Shown here piece by piece: positions 7,082-12,875 of a stretch of DNA of 12,875 bases. The notes under the pieces are model-generated. The model had not been told where the DNA came from. It searched no databases and saw nothing but the letters and a program-made list of their open reading frames with translations. Positions within the stretch are counted from its first letter, which is position 1, and each line of letters begins with the position of its first letter. The position numbers were made by a program, and so were the translations under genes. The stretch is taken from assembly GCA_964601325.1 (NCBI GenBank), contig CAZRNA010000054.1, forward strand, positions 1 through 12,875, read 5' to 3'. Source of the stretch: CAVPLU01 sp964601325 (GTDB lineage Archaea > Thermoproteota > Bathyarchaeia > 40CM-2-53-6).

Positions 7082-8131
7082 GTGGCAGCAGACATGGAAA
7101 ACGAAATCAAAGTAATCCTCTTTGGAGTCGGGCCCCTGGGAGTGGCTATCGCAAAGGGAATGCTTGAGAAGAAAGGAATGAAGATTGTCGGCGCAGTGGA
7201 CAACGCGAAAGAACTTGTCGGAAAGGATCTCGGTGAGATTCTCAAAGCCGGCAAGACTCTAGGCATCACGGTAACAGACGACGCGAAGAGTCTACTCTCA
7301 AGAACTAAGCCCAACATATCAATCATAGCAACGAGATCTTCTGTCAAGAGCATTTACCCTGAGTTGGAGATGTGCATCAATGCAGGTGTTCACGTGGTTT
7401 CGACCTGCGAGGAATTGTCATACCCGTACTACAAGGAGCCGCGCCTATCAGCCGAAATCGATAGACTTGCCAAGAAGCATGGCGTTGTGGTCCTCGGAAC
7501 TGGCATAAACCCTGGCTATCTCATGGATGCGTTGCCGATAACGCTCACAGGACCTTGCCTGCGTGTAGACGCCATCAAAGTAACAAGAATGATGGATTCC
7601 TCCAAGCGAAGGATTCCATTTCAGAAGAAAATCGGAACGGGGCTCACGCCCGAGCAGTTCGAGAAGAGTATTCGTGACAAGGTGATAACCGGTCACGTAG
7701 GTCTTGCTGAGTCAATAGCCATGATCGCAGCTGCCCTCGGATGGAAACTCGAAGCAATAACAGAATTCCCGCCTGAGCCAGTCATAGCCAAGAAGGAAGT
7801 CACGACTCCCTACACCACCATCAAGCCTGGCTACGTCGCAGGTCTGAAGAGCGTTGCACATGGAATCAAGAACGGGAAGCCTGTTGTGGTGCTTGAGTTC
7901 GTCGCTAACGCCTTGGTACAGGAAGAGTACGATGCTATTTCGATCGAAGGCGTTCCGAACTTGAACCAGAAGATCATCGGCGGAGTTCATGGCGATATTG
8001 GAACAGTCGCAGTAATTCTGAACATGATCCCCAAAGTGCTCAACGCTGGGCCGGGTCTGGCAACGATGAAGGACCTGCCGCTCCCTTCAGTCCTCAACGA
8101 AGATATCAGGGTCTACCTTCGCTCTTCGTGA
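7082..8131 (+). CDS. DapB-like NAD(P)-dependent oxidoreductase, 2,4-diaminopentanoate dehydrogenase-like
   Basis: A 349-residue protein with an N-terminal Rossmann domain (IKVILFGVGPLG, with the glycine motif at 15-20, then AVDNAKELVGKDLGE) like that of dihydrodipicolinate reductase. It is much longer than DapB (about 250-270), with a C-terminal domain containing GTGINPGYLMDALP (about 139-152) and TGHVGLAESIAMIA (about 203-216). This length and these segments match 2,4-diaminopentanoate dehydrogenase relatives, which oxidatively deaminate a diamino acid in anaerobic ornithine breakdown. Substrate here is unknown; the ornithine-pathway aminomutase is not in view. It starts at GTG 7082, or at ATG 7094 four codons later; no strong ribosome site precedes either, and the TATA-like element 30 bases upstream suggests a leaderless transcript. 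It stands alone on its strand, convergent with the SDR gene. Ends in TGA. Confidence 0.75.
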   Translation: MAADMENEIKVILFGVGPLGVAIAKGMLEKKGMKIVGAVDNAKELVGKDLGEILKAGKTLGITVTDDAKSLLSRTKPNISIIATRSSVKSIYPELEMCINAGVHVVSTCEELSYPYYKEPRLSAEIDRLAKKHGVVVLGTGINPGYLMDALPITLTGPCLRVDAIKVTRMMDSSKRRIPFQKKIGTGLTPEQFEKSIRDKVITGHVGLAESIAMIAAALGWKLEAITEFPPEPVIAKKEVTTPYTTIKPGYVAGLKSVAHGIKNGKPVVVLEFVANALVQEEYDAISIEGVPNLNQKIIGGVHGDIGTVAVILNMIPKVLNAGPGLATMKDLPLPSVLNEDIRVYLRSS

Positions 8132-8309
8132 TCGCTACAACATACGTTTGCTCGAGAAGGAGAAAAGGTATCCACTCAGCCTGTGCCGGAAGCCTTCGAT
8201 CATGGATCATCCTCACAAGCGCGAATCTGATGAGTATCTCTATTGGGGTTGGCATTCTAGATAGGGAATCTTTCTCTTCACGGTTGTCGATTTAGTGGCT
8301 TCCGTAACA

Positions 8310-9137
8310 CTATGTGTACTGCACCGATTCTTGGCCAGCCTTTATTGTGATGTTCGACGTCAAGCCTCCGTCCACCACAAGTACGTGTCCCATTACGTAG
8401 TCGGAGAGCGGTGAAGCTAGGAAAAGTGCTGCGCCTGCGATCTGTTCGGGTTTAGCCATATAGCCCGCGGGGATTCTTCTGCCCAGCTCCTTGTAGAGTT
8501 CGTCGGTCATGTATGGGATACTCATGTCTGTCGCCACCCAGCCCGGAGCGATCGCGTTGACGTTGATCTTGTTCCGCGCGAGTTCGACGGCCATACATTT
8601 TGTCATGAGCGTGAGGGCTGCCTTGCTTGCAGAATATGCGACGATTCCCTCCTCTGCCTCCAAACCATCCACCGAGGCAATCACCACGATCTTGCCCCCG
8701 GAGCCCTGCTTGATCATCTGCTTTGCTGCAAGCTGACAGCAGTAGAAGCAACCTTTCACGTTCACATCGAAATGCTCCTGAAGGTTTGTGTCGTTCATGT
8801 CGACGAGGGCGCCGCCTTTCATGATCGCAGCGTTGTTTACGAATATGTCGACCCGGCCAAAACTGTCTACGGCAGTCTGGAACATTTTCTCGACTTGCGC
8901 CTTGTCAGATACGTCGACTTTCATTGCCAAGGCGCGGCCGCCGTTCTTGGCGATAGCTTCTGCAGTTGCTTGAGCGCGTTGCTGACCGTCAGGCCGTCTC
9001 ATCCTGTCAGCAACCAGAACGCTGCACCTGTGCGATCCGAAAGCTCGTGCGATAGCTTCTCCTATGCCCCGGGCTGCCCCTGTTACGACTACGACTCTTC
9101 CCTCAAGCCCGAGCTGGGAATAAGTGTTGTCGCTCAA
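8310..9137 (-). CDS. Short-chain dehydrogenase/reductase (classical SDR)
   Basis: A 275-residue classical SDR. The cofactor motif TGAARGIG is at 19-26, with Asp44 after strand 2 favouring NAD(H) over NADP(H). NNAA is at 101-104. Catalytic Asn126, Ser155, Tyr168 and Lys172 (YSASK) are all present, followed by PGWVATDM and the terminal VVDGG. Classical SDRs oxidise or reduce alcohol/ketone pairs in the cytoplasm; the sequence does not give the substrate. The start is TTG 9137: a strong GAGGAG site lies 9 bases upstream, immediately after the stop codon of the preceding aminotransferase gene. That 15-base spacing means one operon and probably coupled translation, so the two enzymes probably act in one pathway, for example on a hydroxy or keto acid linked to the transamination product (inference). 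Ends in TAG. Confidence 0.9.
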   Translation of the reverse strand: MSDNTYSQLGLEGRVVVVTGAARGIGEAIARAFGSHRCSVLVADRMRRPDGQQRAQATAEAIAKNGGRALAMKVDVSDKAQVEKMFQTAVDSFGRVDIFVNNAAIMKGGALVDMNDTNLQEHFDVNVKGCFYCCQLAAKQMIKQGSGGKIVVIASVDGLEAEEGIVAYSASKAALTLMTKCMAVELARNKINVNAIAPGWVATDMSIPYMTDELYKELGRRIPAGYMAKPEQIAGAALFLASPLSDYVMGHVLVVDGGLTSNITIKAGQESVQYT

Positions 9138-9146
9138 TCGCTTAAT

Positions 9147-9152
9147 CTCCTC
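9147..9152 (-). promoter_or_regulatory. Strong ribosome-binding site for the SDR gene (TTG start)
   Basis: On the minus strand GAGGAG lies 9 bases before TTG 9137 and directly follows the TGA of the upstream aminotransferase gene. It is the clearest Shine-Dalgarno site in the window and fixes the TTG as the start. Confidence 0.65.
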
Positions 9153-10604
9153 TCAATGCTTTTCCGCAAATGTGAGTGCGTCATCGACGGTTAGTAGCCC
9201 GAAGTCCAGTTGCTCTTCTGTGATCACCAAAGGCGGTGACATCTTCAGTACATTGGCGAACCGGCCGCCGGGTGGTTGAAGGATCACGCCGTGTTTCAAT
9301 CCGTATTCGACGACTTTGTTCGTCTCTTCCACTGCAGGTGTCTTCTTTGAGTCCTTGACGAGTTCGAGGCCGCACATCATGCCTAGTCCTCGCACGTCGC
9401 CGACAAGTCTGTGCTTCTCCTTCATTTCTTCCAGACGTTTTAAGAACTCACGGCCCATGCTTGCCGATTTCTCAACGAGTCTCTCTTTCTCTATGACATC
9501 CAGGCTCGCGAGAGCCGCCGCACAACCGAGCGGGTTTGCCGAGAATGTGCTCGTGTGCTGGAAGTCACCCCAAGAGTTCATGATCTCGTCTGTGGAGACT
9601 ACCAACGAGATTGGGAAGCCGCTTGCCACGCCCTTGGCGCCTACAAGTATGTCTGGAACGATTCCATAATGCTCGAAACAGAACATCTTGCCGGTTCTTC
9701 CAAATCCCGTGATGATCTCATCCAGCATCAGGAGTATGTTGTTCTCATCGCAGATTCTATTTAGTCCCGGCAGGAAATCCTTCGGCGGGATAATCCATCC
9801 CTCATGGCCTTGCACTGGCTCGAGGAGCATTGCAGCTACTTCCGTAATACCCGAGGCGGGATCTTTGATCATGTGCTCGATGTAGTTCAGGCATTGGGTC
9901 GAGCAGTCACCACATGAAACACTTTCTCCGAATGGGCATCGGTAGCAATAGGGAAATGGCGCGTGGAAGACTCCCGGCACGAGCGGCAAGAATCCAGCAC
10001 GGTAGTGTCGACGTGCAGTTGCTGAGAGCGCAAAGAGGGTTTTGCCATGGAAGCCTCCCTGAAATGCCATTACCTCCATCTTGCGGGTGTGAAGACGTGC
10101 CAGTTTGAGGCCGACGTCGATCGCTTCGCCGCCACTTGTGAGCAGATGAGTCCGTTTCAGCGGTCTGGGAACGATCTGAGCAATCTTCTTGACCAGTTCA
10201 GCTCTAAGAGGGTTGGGGGCTTGGGCTGCCGGTGCATGCGTCATGATGCCTGCTTGCGTCTTGATTGCCTCGACGACTTTGGGGTGACAGTGTCCCACAA
10301 TTCCGACGCAGAAGGCTGCGGTCATGTCAATGTATAAGTTGTCGTCAACGTCGACAACATTTGCACCCCGTGCCTGTTTCCAAGCGGTGGGGGTTTCTCC
10401 CATTCGAACTGAAGAGAGAGTTGGTGTCTCGAACTCGCCCAAGACAAGTGCAATCGCCTTTGAGTTCGCTCCAGGCGGATCAGTTTTCATCCGGGGGAGA
10501 AGTGATCCAAGTTGTTCGTGTACCTGCAATGCCAAATCTACTTCAGACAATACGGCTCTTTCGCGTCCGCAAAAAGGGTTTCCCCATGTCGAGCCTACAC
10601 GCAC
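9153..10604 (-). CDS. Class III omega-aminotransferase (4-aminobutyrate aminotransferase-like) with Cys cluster
   Basis: A 483-residue fold-type I PLP enzyme. Typical segments are VVDVDDNLYIDM, GHCHPKVVEAI (about 104-114), TSGGEAID (156-163), FQGGFHGKT (181-189), PLP aspartate Asp295 in LDEIITGFGRTG, and Schiff-base Lys324 in VGAKGVASGFP. A cysteine cluster CYRCPFG...CGDC...C (Cys220, 223, 231, 234, 238) matches an insertion seen in archaeal GabT/ornithine aminotransferase-like proteins and could bind a metal. The family moves the terminal amino group of GABA, ornithine, beta-alanine or similar compounds to 2-oxoglutarate or pyruvate. The reading begins at GTG 10604, but the first clearly conserved part is LPRMKTDPPG near residue 37; TTG at residue 18 is a possible alternative. 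It precedes the SDR by 15 bases and is divergent from the complete MttB paralogue. GABA-like substrates would suit gamma-butyrobetaine or carnitine demethylation (inference). Confidence 0.87.
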   Translation of the reverse strand: MRVGSTWGNPFCGRERAVLSEVDLALQVHEQLGSLLPRMKTDPPGANSKAIALVLGEFETPTLSSVRMGETPTAWKQARGANVVDVDDNLYIDMTAAFCVGIVGHCHPKVVEAIKTQAGIMTHAPAAQAPNPLRAELVKKIAQIVPRPLKRTHLLTSGGEAIDVGLKLARLHTRKMEVMAFQGGFHGKTLFALSATARRHYRAGFLPLVPGVFHAPFPYCYRCPFGESVSCGDCSTQCLNYIEHMIKDPASGITEVAAMLLEPVQGHEGWIIPPKDFLPGLNRICDENNILLMLDEIITGFGRTGKMFCFEHYGIVPDILVGAKGVASGFPISLVVSTDEIMNSWGDFQHTSTFSANPLGCAAALASLDVIEKERLVEKSASMGREFLKRLEEMKEKHRLVGDVRGLGMMCGLELVKDSKKTPAVEETNKVVEYGLKHGVILQPPGGRFANVLKMSPPLVITEEQLDFGLLTVDDALTFAEKH

Positions 10605-10650
10605 GAGACTGATAGGTGGTCAGTCACACCCGTACAAGTCTCGTAAGGAG

Positions 10651-10664
10651 TTCCTAAATAGGAA
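10651..10664. promoter_or_regulatory. Palindromic A/T-centred element in the divergent aminotransferase-mttB promoter region
   Basis: TTCCTA-AA-TAGGAA is an inverted repeat with 6-base arms and a 2-base centre. It lies 46 bases before GTG 10604 (minus strand) and 36 bases before TTG 10701 (plus strand), so one TATA-like core (TAAATA / TATTTA) could drive both genes, or it could be a regulator half-site pair overlapping the promoter. The symmetry is directly visible; the function is inferred. Confidence 0.45.
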
Positions 10665-10700
10665 GCGTCTCTTGCTAGCAGCCGGAACGAGCGGGGAAGA

Positions 10701-12125
10701 TTGTACACAGTTCTTGATTCGAAACAGCTTGACGAGATTCATCTTGCAACTCTGAATGTGCTCGAGCGAGTCGGAATCATGGTACACGAGAATAGTGTTC
10801 TTCAGTTGCTCAAATCGGCTGGATGCGAGGTCGATCAGAAAAGGAATGTTGCAAGGTTCCCGGAAAAAGTCATCCATGACACGATCAAGAAGACTCCCCA
10901 CAACCTCGTCCTTGGTGGCCGAGACAAAGAACATGACTTGCTGATCGAGCGGGGAAAGACCTTCACCCGGCCAGGGAGTGCGTACACAAGAGTTCTCGAC
11001 ATAGACACAGGGCAGTGCCGAAACGGAACCCTCAAGGATACCGAGATCGCAGCCAAGCTTGTTGATGCCTTGGAGAACATCTCGTTCTGTGCGACACACA
11101 TATCTCCGAGCGATGTTCCCCAAAATGTGGCCGACATATATGCCGTCAAGGTCTGCCTTGAGACGACAAGAAAGCACCTCTTCTTCTCCCCATTGACACA
11201 CGAGACTTTTCGTACAATCATAGAGGCGGCACAAGTTGTCAGAGGAAGCAAGGATGAATTTCAGAAGCGCCCTTTGGTAAGCTTCCTGGCAGCCACTTCG
11301 ACTCCACTCAAGATCGCTCAAGACTGTGCCAGACAGCTGATCGACTGTGCAAAGCTTGGAGTCCCGGTAATGCTTGACTCGAGCCCTATGCTTGGCGCTA
11401 CAGGCCCGGTAACACTCGCAGGTTCACTTGTGCTACAAAACGCAGAAGACCTCGCGATGAACACGATAATCCAACTGAGTAACCCCAACTCACCCGTGAT
11501 CTATGGTGCTCGATGCGCGCCGATTGACATGAGGACAGGATTCCTGTCGTGGGGATCCGCCGAGACTGCGCTAATGTCCGCCGCAGCGGTTCAGATTGCT
11601 CACTACTACAACATGCCAGTGGATGGTCACGGGCCGTGTACCGACTCGAAGACGTTTGATGAGCAGGTCGGATTTGAGAAATCCATGACCGGTCTTCTTC
11701 CCGCCATGGCCGGTGCGGAGATCATCTCGGCAGCCGGAATCGTTGACAGTCTGGTGGTCACTAGCCCGCTTCAGCTAGTAGTCGATGACGAATTCTTTGG
11801 AATAATGTTCCGGATTCTGAATGGAATAAAGGTTGACCACGAAACGCTGGCAACGGAATTGATCTCGCAAGTTGGATACGACGCATCGTACCTCAAATTC
11901 CCACACACTCTGAGGAACTACGAGAAGGAGCACTACTTGGCACAGACCTTTGACAAGCGTTTTCGCGGACCGTGGGAGACGGCGGGTGCAGAAAGCATTG
12001 ATCGAGTCGCAAAGAAGCGGGTTCAATCAATACTATCAAAGCATGAGATTACTCCTCTCGATAGAGATATCCAGAAGAAGCTGGACGAGATCTTCCACCG
12101 GGAAGAGAAACGGGCGACTACCTAA
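10701..12125 (+). CDS. MttB-family (COG5598) methyltransferase, complete, non-pyrrolysine
   Basis: A 474-residue protein, near the usual length of MttB/MtgB (about 470-500). The N-terminal region carries the family pattern DEIHLATLNVLERVGIMVHE...LLKSAGCEVD (11-45) followed by RFPEKVI and LVLGGRDKEHDL. Middle and C-terminal landmarks are GPVTLAGSLVLQNAEDLA (235-252), SPVIYGARCAPIDMRTG (264-280) and GHGPCTDSKTFDEQ (309-322), aligning with the partial gene at 1-948. No in-frame amber codon exists, so no pyrrolysine; expected substrates are quaternary amines or betaines rather than trimethylamine, with a corrinoid protein as acceptor. The start is TTG 10701, the only start before the conserved N-terminus, as no ATG or GTG lies between it and the upstream in-frame stop at 10659-10661; GGGGA lies just before it. 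It is divergent from the GABA-aminotransferase-like gene. No corrinoid protein gene is adjacent. Ends in TAA. Confidence 0.88.
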   Translation: MYTVLDSKQLDEIHLATLNVLERVGIMVHENSVLQLLKSAGCEVDQKRNVARFPEKVIHDTIKKTPHNLVLGGRDKEHDLLIERGKTFTRPGSAYTRVLDIDTGQCRNGTLKDTEIAAKLVDALENISFCATHISPSDVPQNVADIYAVKVCLETTRKHLFFSPLTHETFRTIIEAAQVVRGSKDEFQKRPLVSFLAATSTPLKIAQDCARQLIDCAKLGVPVMLDSSPMLGATGPVTLAGSLVLQNAEDLAMNTIIQLSNPNSPVIYGARCAPIDMRTGFLSWGSAETALMSAAAVQIAHYYNMPVDGHGPCTDSKTFDEQVGFEKSMTGLLPAMAGAEIISAAGIVDSLVVTSPLQLVVDDEFFGIMFRILNGIKVDHETLATELISQVGYDASYLKFPHTLRNYEKEHYLAQTFDKRFRGPWETAGAESIDRVAKKRVQSILSKHEITPLDRDIQKKLDEIFHREEKRATT

Positions 12126-12389
12126 ATCTGTAGCTATGCGCCTGGCGGATCCATTACGCAATATCGCTCATGACGGCGAGGTTTGTTTCTTTTCGAGGGG
12201 TTCGGAGGTCACGCGAGTCTGATCTTCTGTGCCCAGGTAGCCCCCACTCCCTTTTTGTGTTCTGTTCTCTGGGCTGTGGAAGGTTAATCGGTCTCTTTCA
12301 TGCTTGGGCTTGGAGGGGTAGCGGTGCAGGGTTGCCGCTGCGATGCCTCAAACCGCTAAGCCCGCACGCTACGATCGCTCATCCGACAC
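12126..12389. other. Gene-free stretch holding the probable left flank of an IS element
   Basis: No convincing gene lies between the MttB stop and the transposase start; short open frames here are Arg/Ser/Cys-rich and unlike any family. The left end of the insertion sequence should fall in this stretch, but the terminal inverted repeat cannot be defined because the right end is outside the window. An imperfect inverted repeat occupies 12306-12363. Confidence 0.4.
12306..12363. repeat. Imperfect inverted repeat with bulge and long loop
   Basis: GGGCT (12306-12310) can pair with AGCCC (12359-12363), and AGCGG (12320-12324) with CCGCT (12353-12357). This makes an 11-bp stem, counting T12311-A12358, interrupted on the 5' side by an 8-base GGAGGGGT bulge and closed by a 28-base loop. 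A second CCGCT at 12335-12339 offers an alternative pairing for AGCGG. It may be a structured leader or part of the IS end. Confidence 0.4.
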
Positions 12390-12788
12390 GTGATGCCCAG
12401 GAAAAGTCGAGGGGACAGAGACTGGCAGAGGTATGAGCGTGACTGGAGAGGCTACGAGCGGTACCGACGCGACGAGGTGAACCTCTACCTCACCAAAGCC
12501 AGAAGCCTCGTCGAATCCAACCCAGCCCCCTGGACACCTCAGAAGCGTGGACAGCCACCCTACCCACCAAAAGCGATGGTCATCCTCCTCCTACTGAAGA
12601 CGTGGCTCGGCATGGACTACCGAAGCATCAGCGCCTACCTACGCGCCTTCCCCGAACAACGCAACAAGATAGGCCTAGAGGAGACACCCAGCCACACAAC
12701 CATCCGAAGCCACATGCTCCGCCTACCCGAAACATACCTCCGCAAACTCAACACGCAGCTCACGAGGCCCTACCAAAAAGGGGCCTAG
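12390..12788 (+). CDS. IS transposase N-terminal part (IS5/IS4-like DDE family), frame ends before the DDE domain
   Basis: A 132-residue reading from GTG 12390 (or ATG 12393) to TAG 12786-12788. It has a basic, Arg/Tyr-rich start, then RGQPPYPPKAMVILLLLKTW, DYRSISAYLRAF and PSHTTIRSHMLRLPETYL, the helix-turn-helix N-terminal domain usual in IS5/IS4-like (DUF772-type) transposases. The catalytic DDE domain is missing from this frame but resumes in the -1 frame right after the stop: from 12791 the translation gives ADSSGFGVLRYETW, whose aspartate is probably the first catalytic Asp. The break lies at a CCAAAAAGGGG run. It is either a programmed -1 frameshift, as in some IS5, IS1 and IS3 elements, or an inactivating or sequencing indel. 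The gene marks a mobile element at the right flank of the metabolic island. The exact IS family is uncertain. Confidence 0.78.
   Translation: MMPRKSRGDRDWQRYERDWRGYERYRRDEVNLYLTKARSLVESNPAPWTPQKRGQPPYPPKAMVILLLLKTWLGMDYRSISAYLRAFPEQRNKIGLEETPSHTTIRSHMLRLPETYLRKLNTQLTRPYQKGA
12774..12783 (+). other. Possible -1 frameshift site in transposase
   Basis: The run CAAAAAGGGG contains A-AAA-G in the transposase frame (CAA AAA GGG). Slipping back one base at the AAA codon gives AGG GGC CTA GCC GCG GAC and joins the N-terminal domain to the DDE domain without a stop. C-CAA-AAA is not a classical two-codon slippery heptamer, so slippage would rely on the A-AAA-G tetramer. Confidence 0.4.
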
Positions 12789-12875
12789 CCGCGGACAGTT
12801 CAGGCTTCGGCGTCCTCCGGTACGAGACATGGCTGACCGTCAAGAAGCAGAAGAAACATAGACGACGCAGAGGAT
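12776..12875 (+). CDS. IS transposase DDE-domain start in -1 frame, cut by window edge
   Basis: In the frame one base back from the N-terminal part, codons from 12776 read KRGLAADSSGFGVLR, then YETWLTVKK and a basic QKKHRRRRG, with no stop to base 12875. D-S-S-G-F followed by Y-x-x-W is the usual start of the catalytic core in IS4/IS5-type transposases, with the first Asp of the DDE triad. No separate start codon is evident, so expression would need frameshifting from the upstream part. The remaining D and E residues lie outside the window. Confidence 0.6.

Noticed and set aside
8132..8309. Possible small gene or RNA in the convergent gap between the DapB-like and SDR genes
   Set aside because: No open frame with a recognisable start and ribosome site, no tRNA-like arms and no strong stem; nothing supportable seen.
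10620..11321. Long minus-strand open frame of 233 codons over the start of the second MttB gene
   Set aside because: It lies opposite a clear MttB N-terminus, would cover the divergent promoter and shows no recognisable domain; it is a shadow frame.
12126..12305. tRNA or attachment site next to the IS element
   Set aside because: No cloverleaf pattern, no CCA-adjacent acceptor arms or T-loop consensus and no direct repeat were found by eye.
12786..12788. TAG in the transposase as a pyrrolysine or readthrough codon
   Set aside because: Reading through in the same frame gives PRTVQAS-type sequence and then a TGA; the DDE domain lies in the -1 frame, so readthrough would not restore the protein.

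Overview
The window looks archaeal (inference). First genes of several transcription units have A/T-rich TATA-like elements about 30-50 bases upstream of their start and no clear Shine-Dalgarno site, whereas downstream genes have purine-rich ribosome sites. Start codons are often GTG or TTG. The gene content (3-hexulose-6-phosphate synthase, a Cys-rich archaeal-type class III aminotransferase, an archaeal/bacterial IS transposase, non-pyrrolysine MttB paralogues) fits a Bathyarchaeia/Thermoproteota-like or Thermoplasmata-like archaeon, but the sequence alone cannot settle the lineage.

Layout. 1-2319 (+): C-terminal two thirds of an MttB/COG5598 methyltransferase, then a LarA-type nickel-pincer racemase. 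2316-2717 (-): a small cupin, convergent with LarA and divergent from 2819-4856 (+), a glutamate-1-semialdehyde-aminomutase-like aminotransferase followed by a hexulose-phosphate-synthase-like TIM barrel. 4930-7001 (-): a D-2-hydroxyacid dehydrogenase followed by a sugar-isomerase-like TIM barrel. 7082-8131 (+): a DapB/2,4-diaminopentanoate-dehydrogenase-like oxidoreductase, divergent from the dehydrogenase. 8310-10604 (-): a class III omega-aminotransferase followed by a tightly coupled SDR. 10701-12125 (+): a second, complete MttB paralogue, divergent from the aminotransferase. 12126-12389 holds no gene but contains a long imperfect inverted repeat. From 12390 to the right edge is the 5' part of an IS transposase whose DDE domain continues in the -1 frame.

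How the genes may work together (inference). Two MttB-family enzymes would take methyl groups from quaternary amines or betaines. The rest of the island has enzymes for the remaining carbon skeleton: racemisation of an alpha-hydroxy acid (LarA), oxidation of D-2-hydroxy acids, two class III transaminations, an NAD(P)-dependent amine/imine oxidoreductase, an SDR, and two TIM-barrel sugar-type enzymes. No corrinoid protein, corrinoid reactivase, transporter or regulator lies in the window, so the methyl acceptor must be encoded elsewhere. Seven of eleven genes end in TAG, and both MttB genes read through without an amber codon, so this genome probably does not use pyrrolysine.
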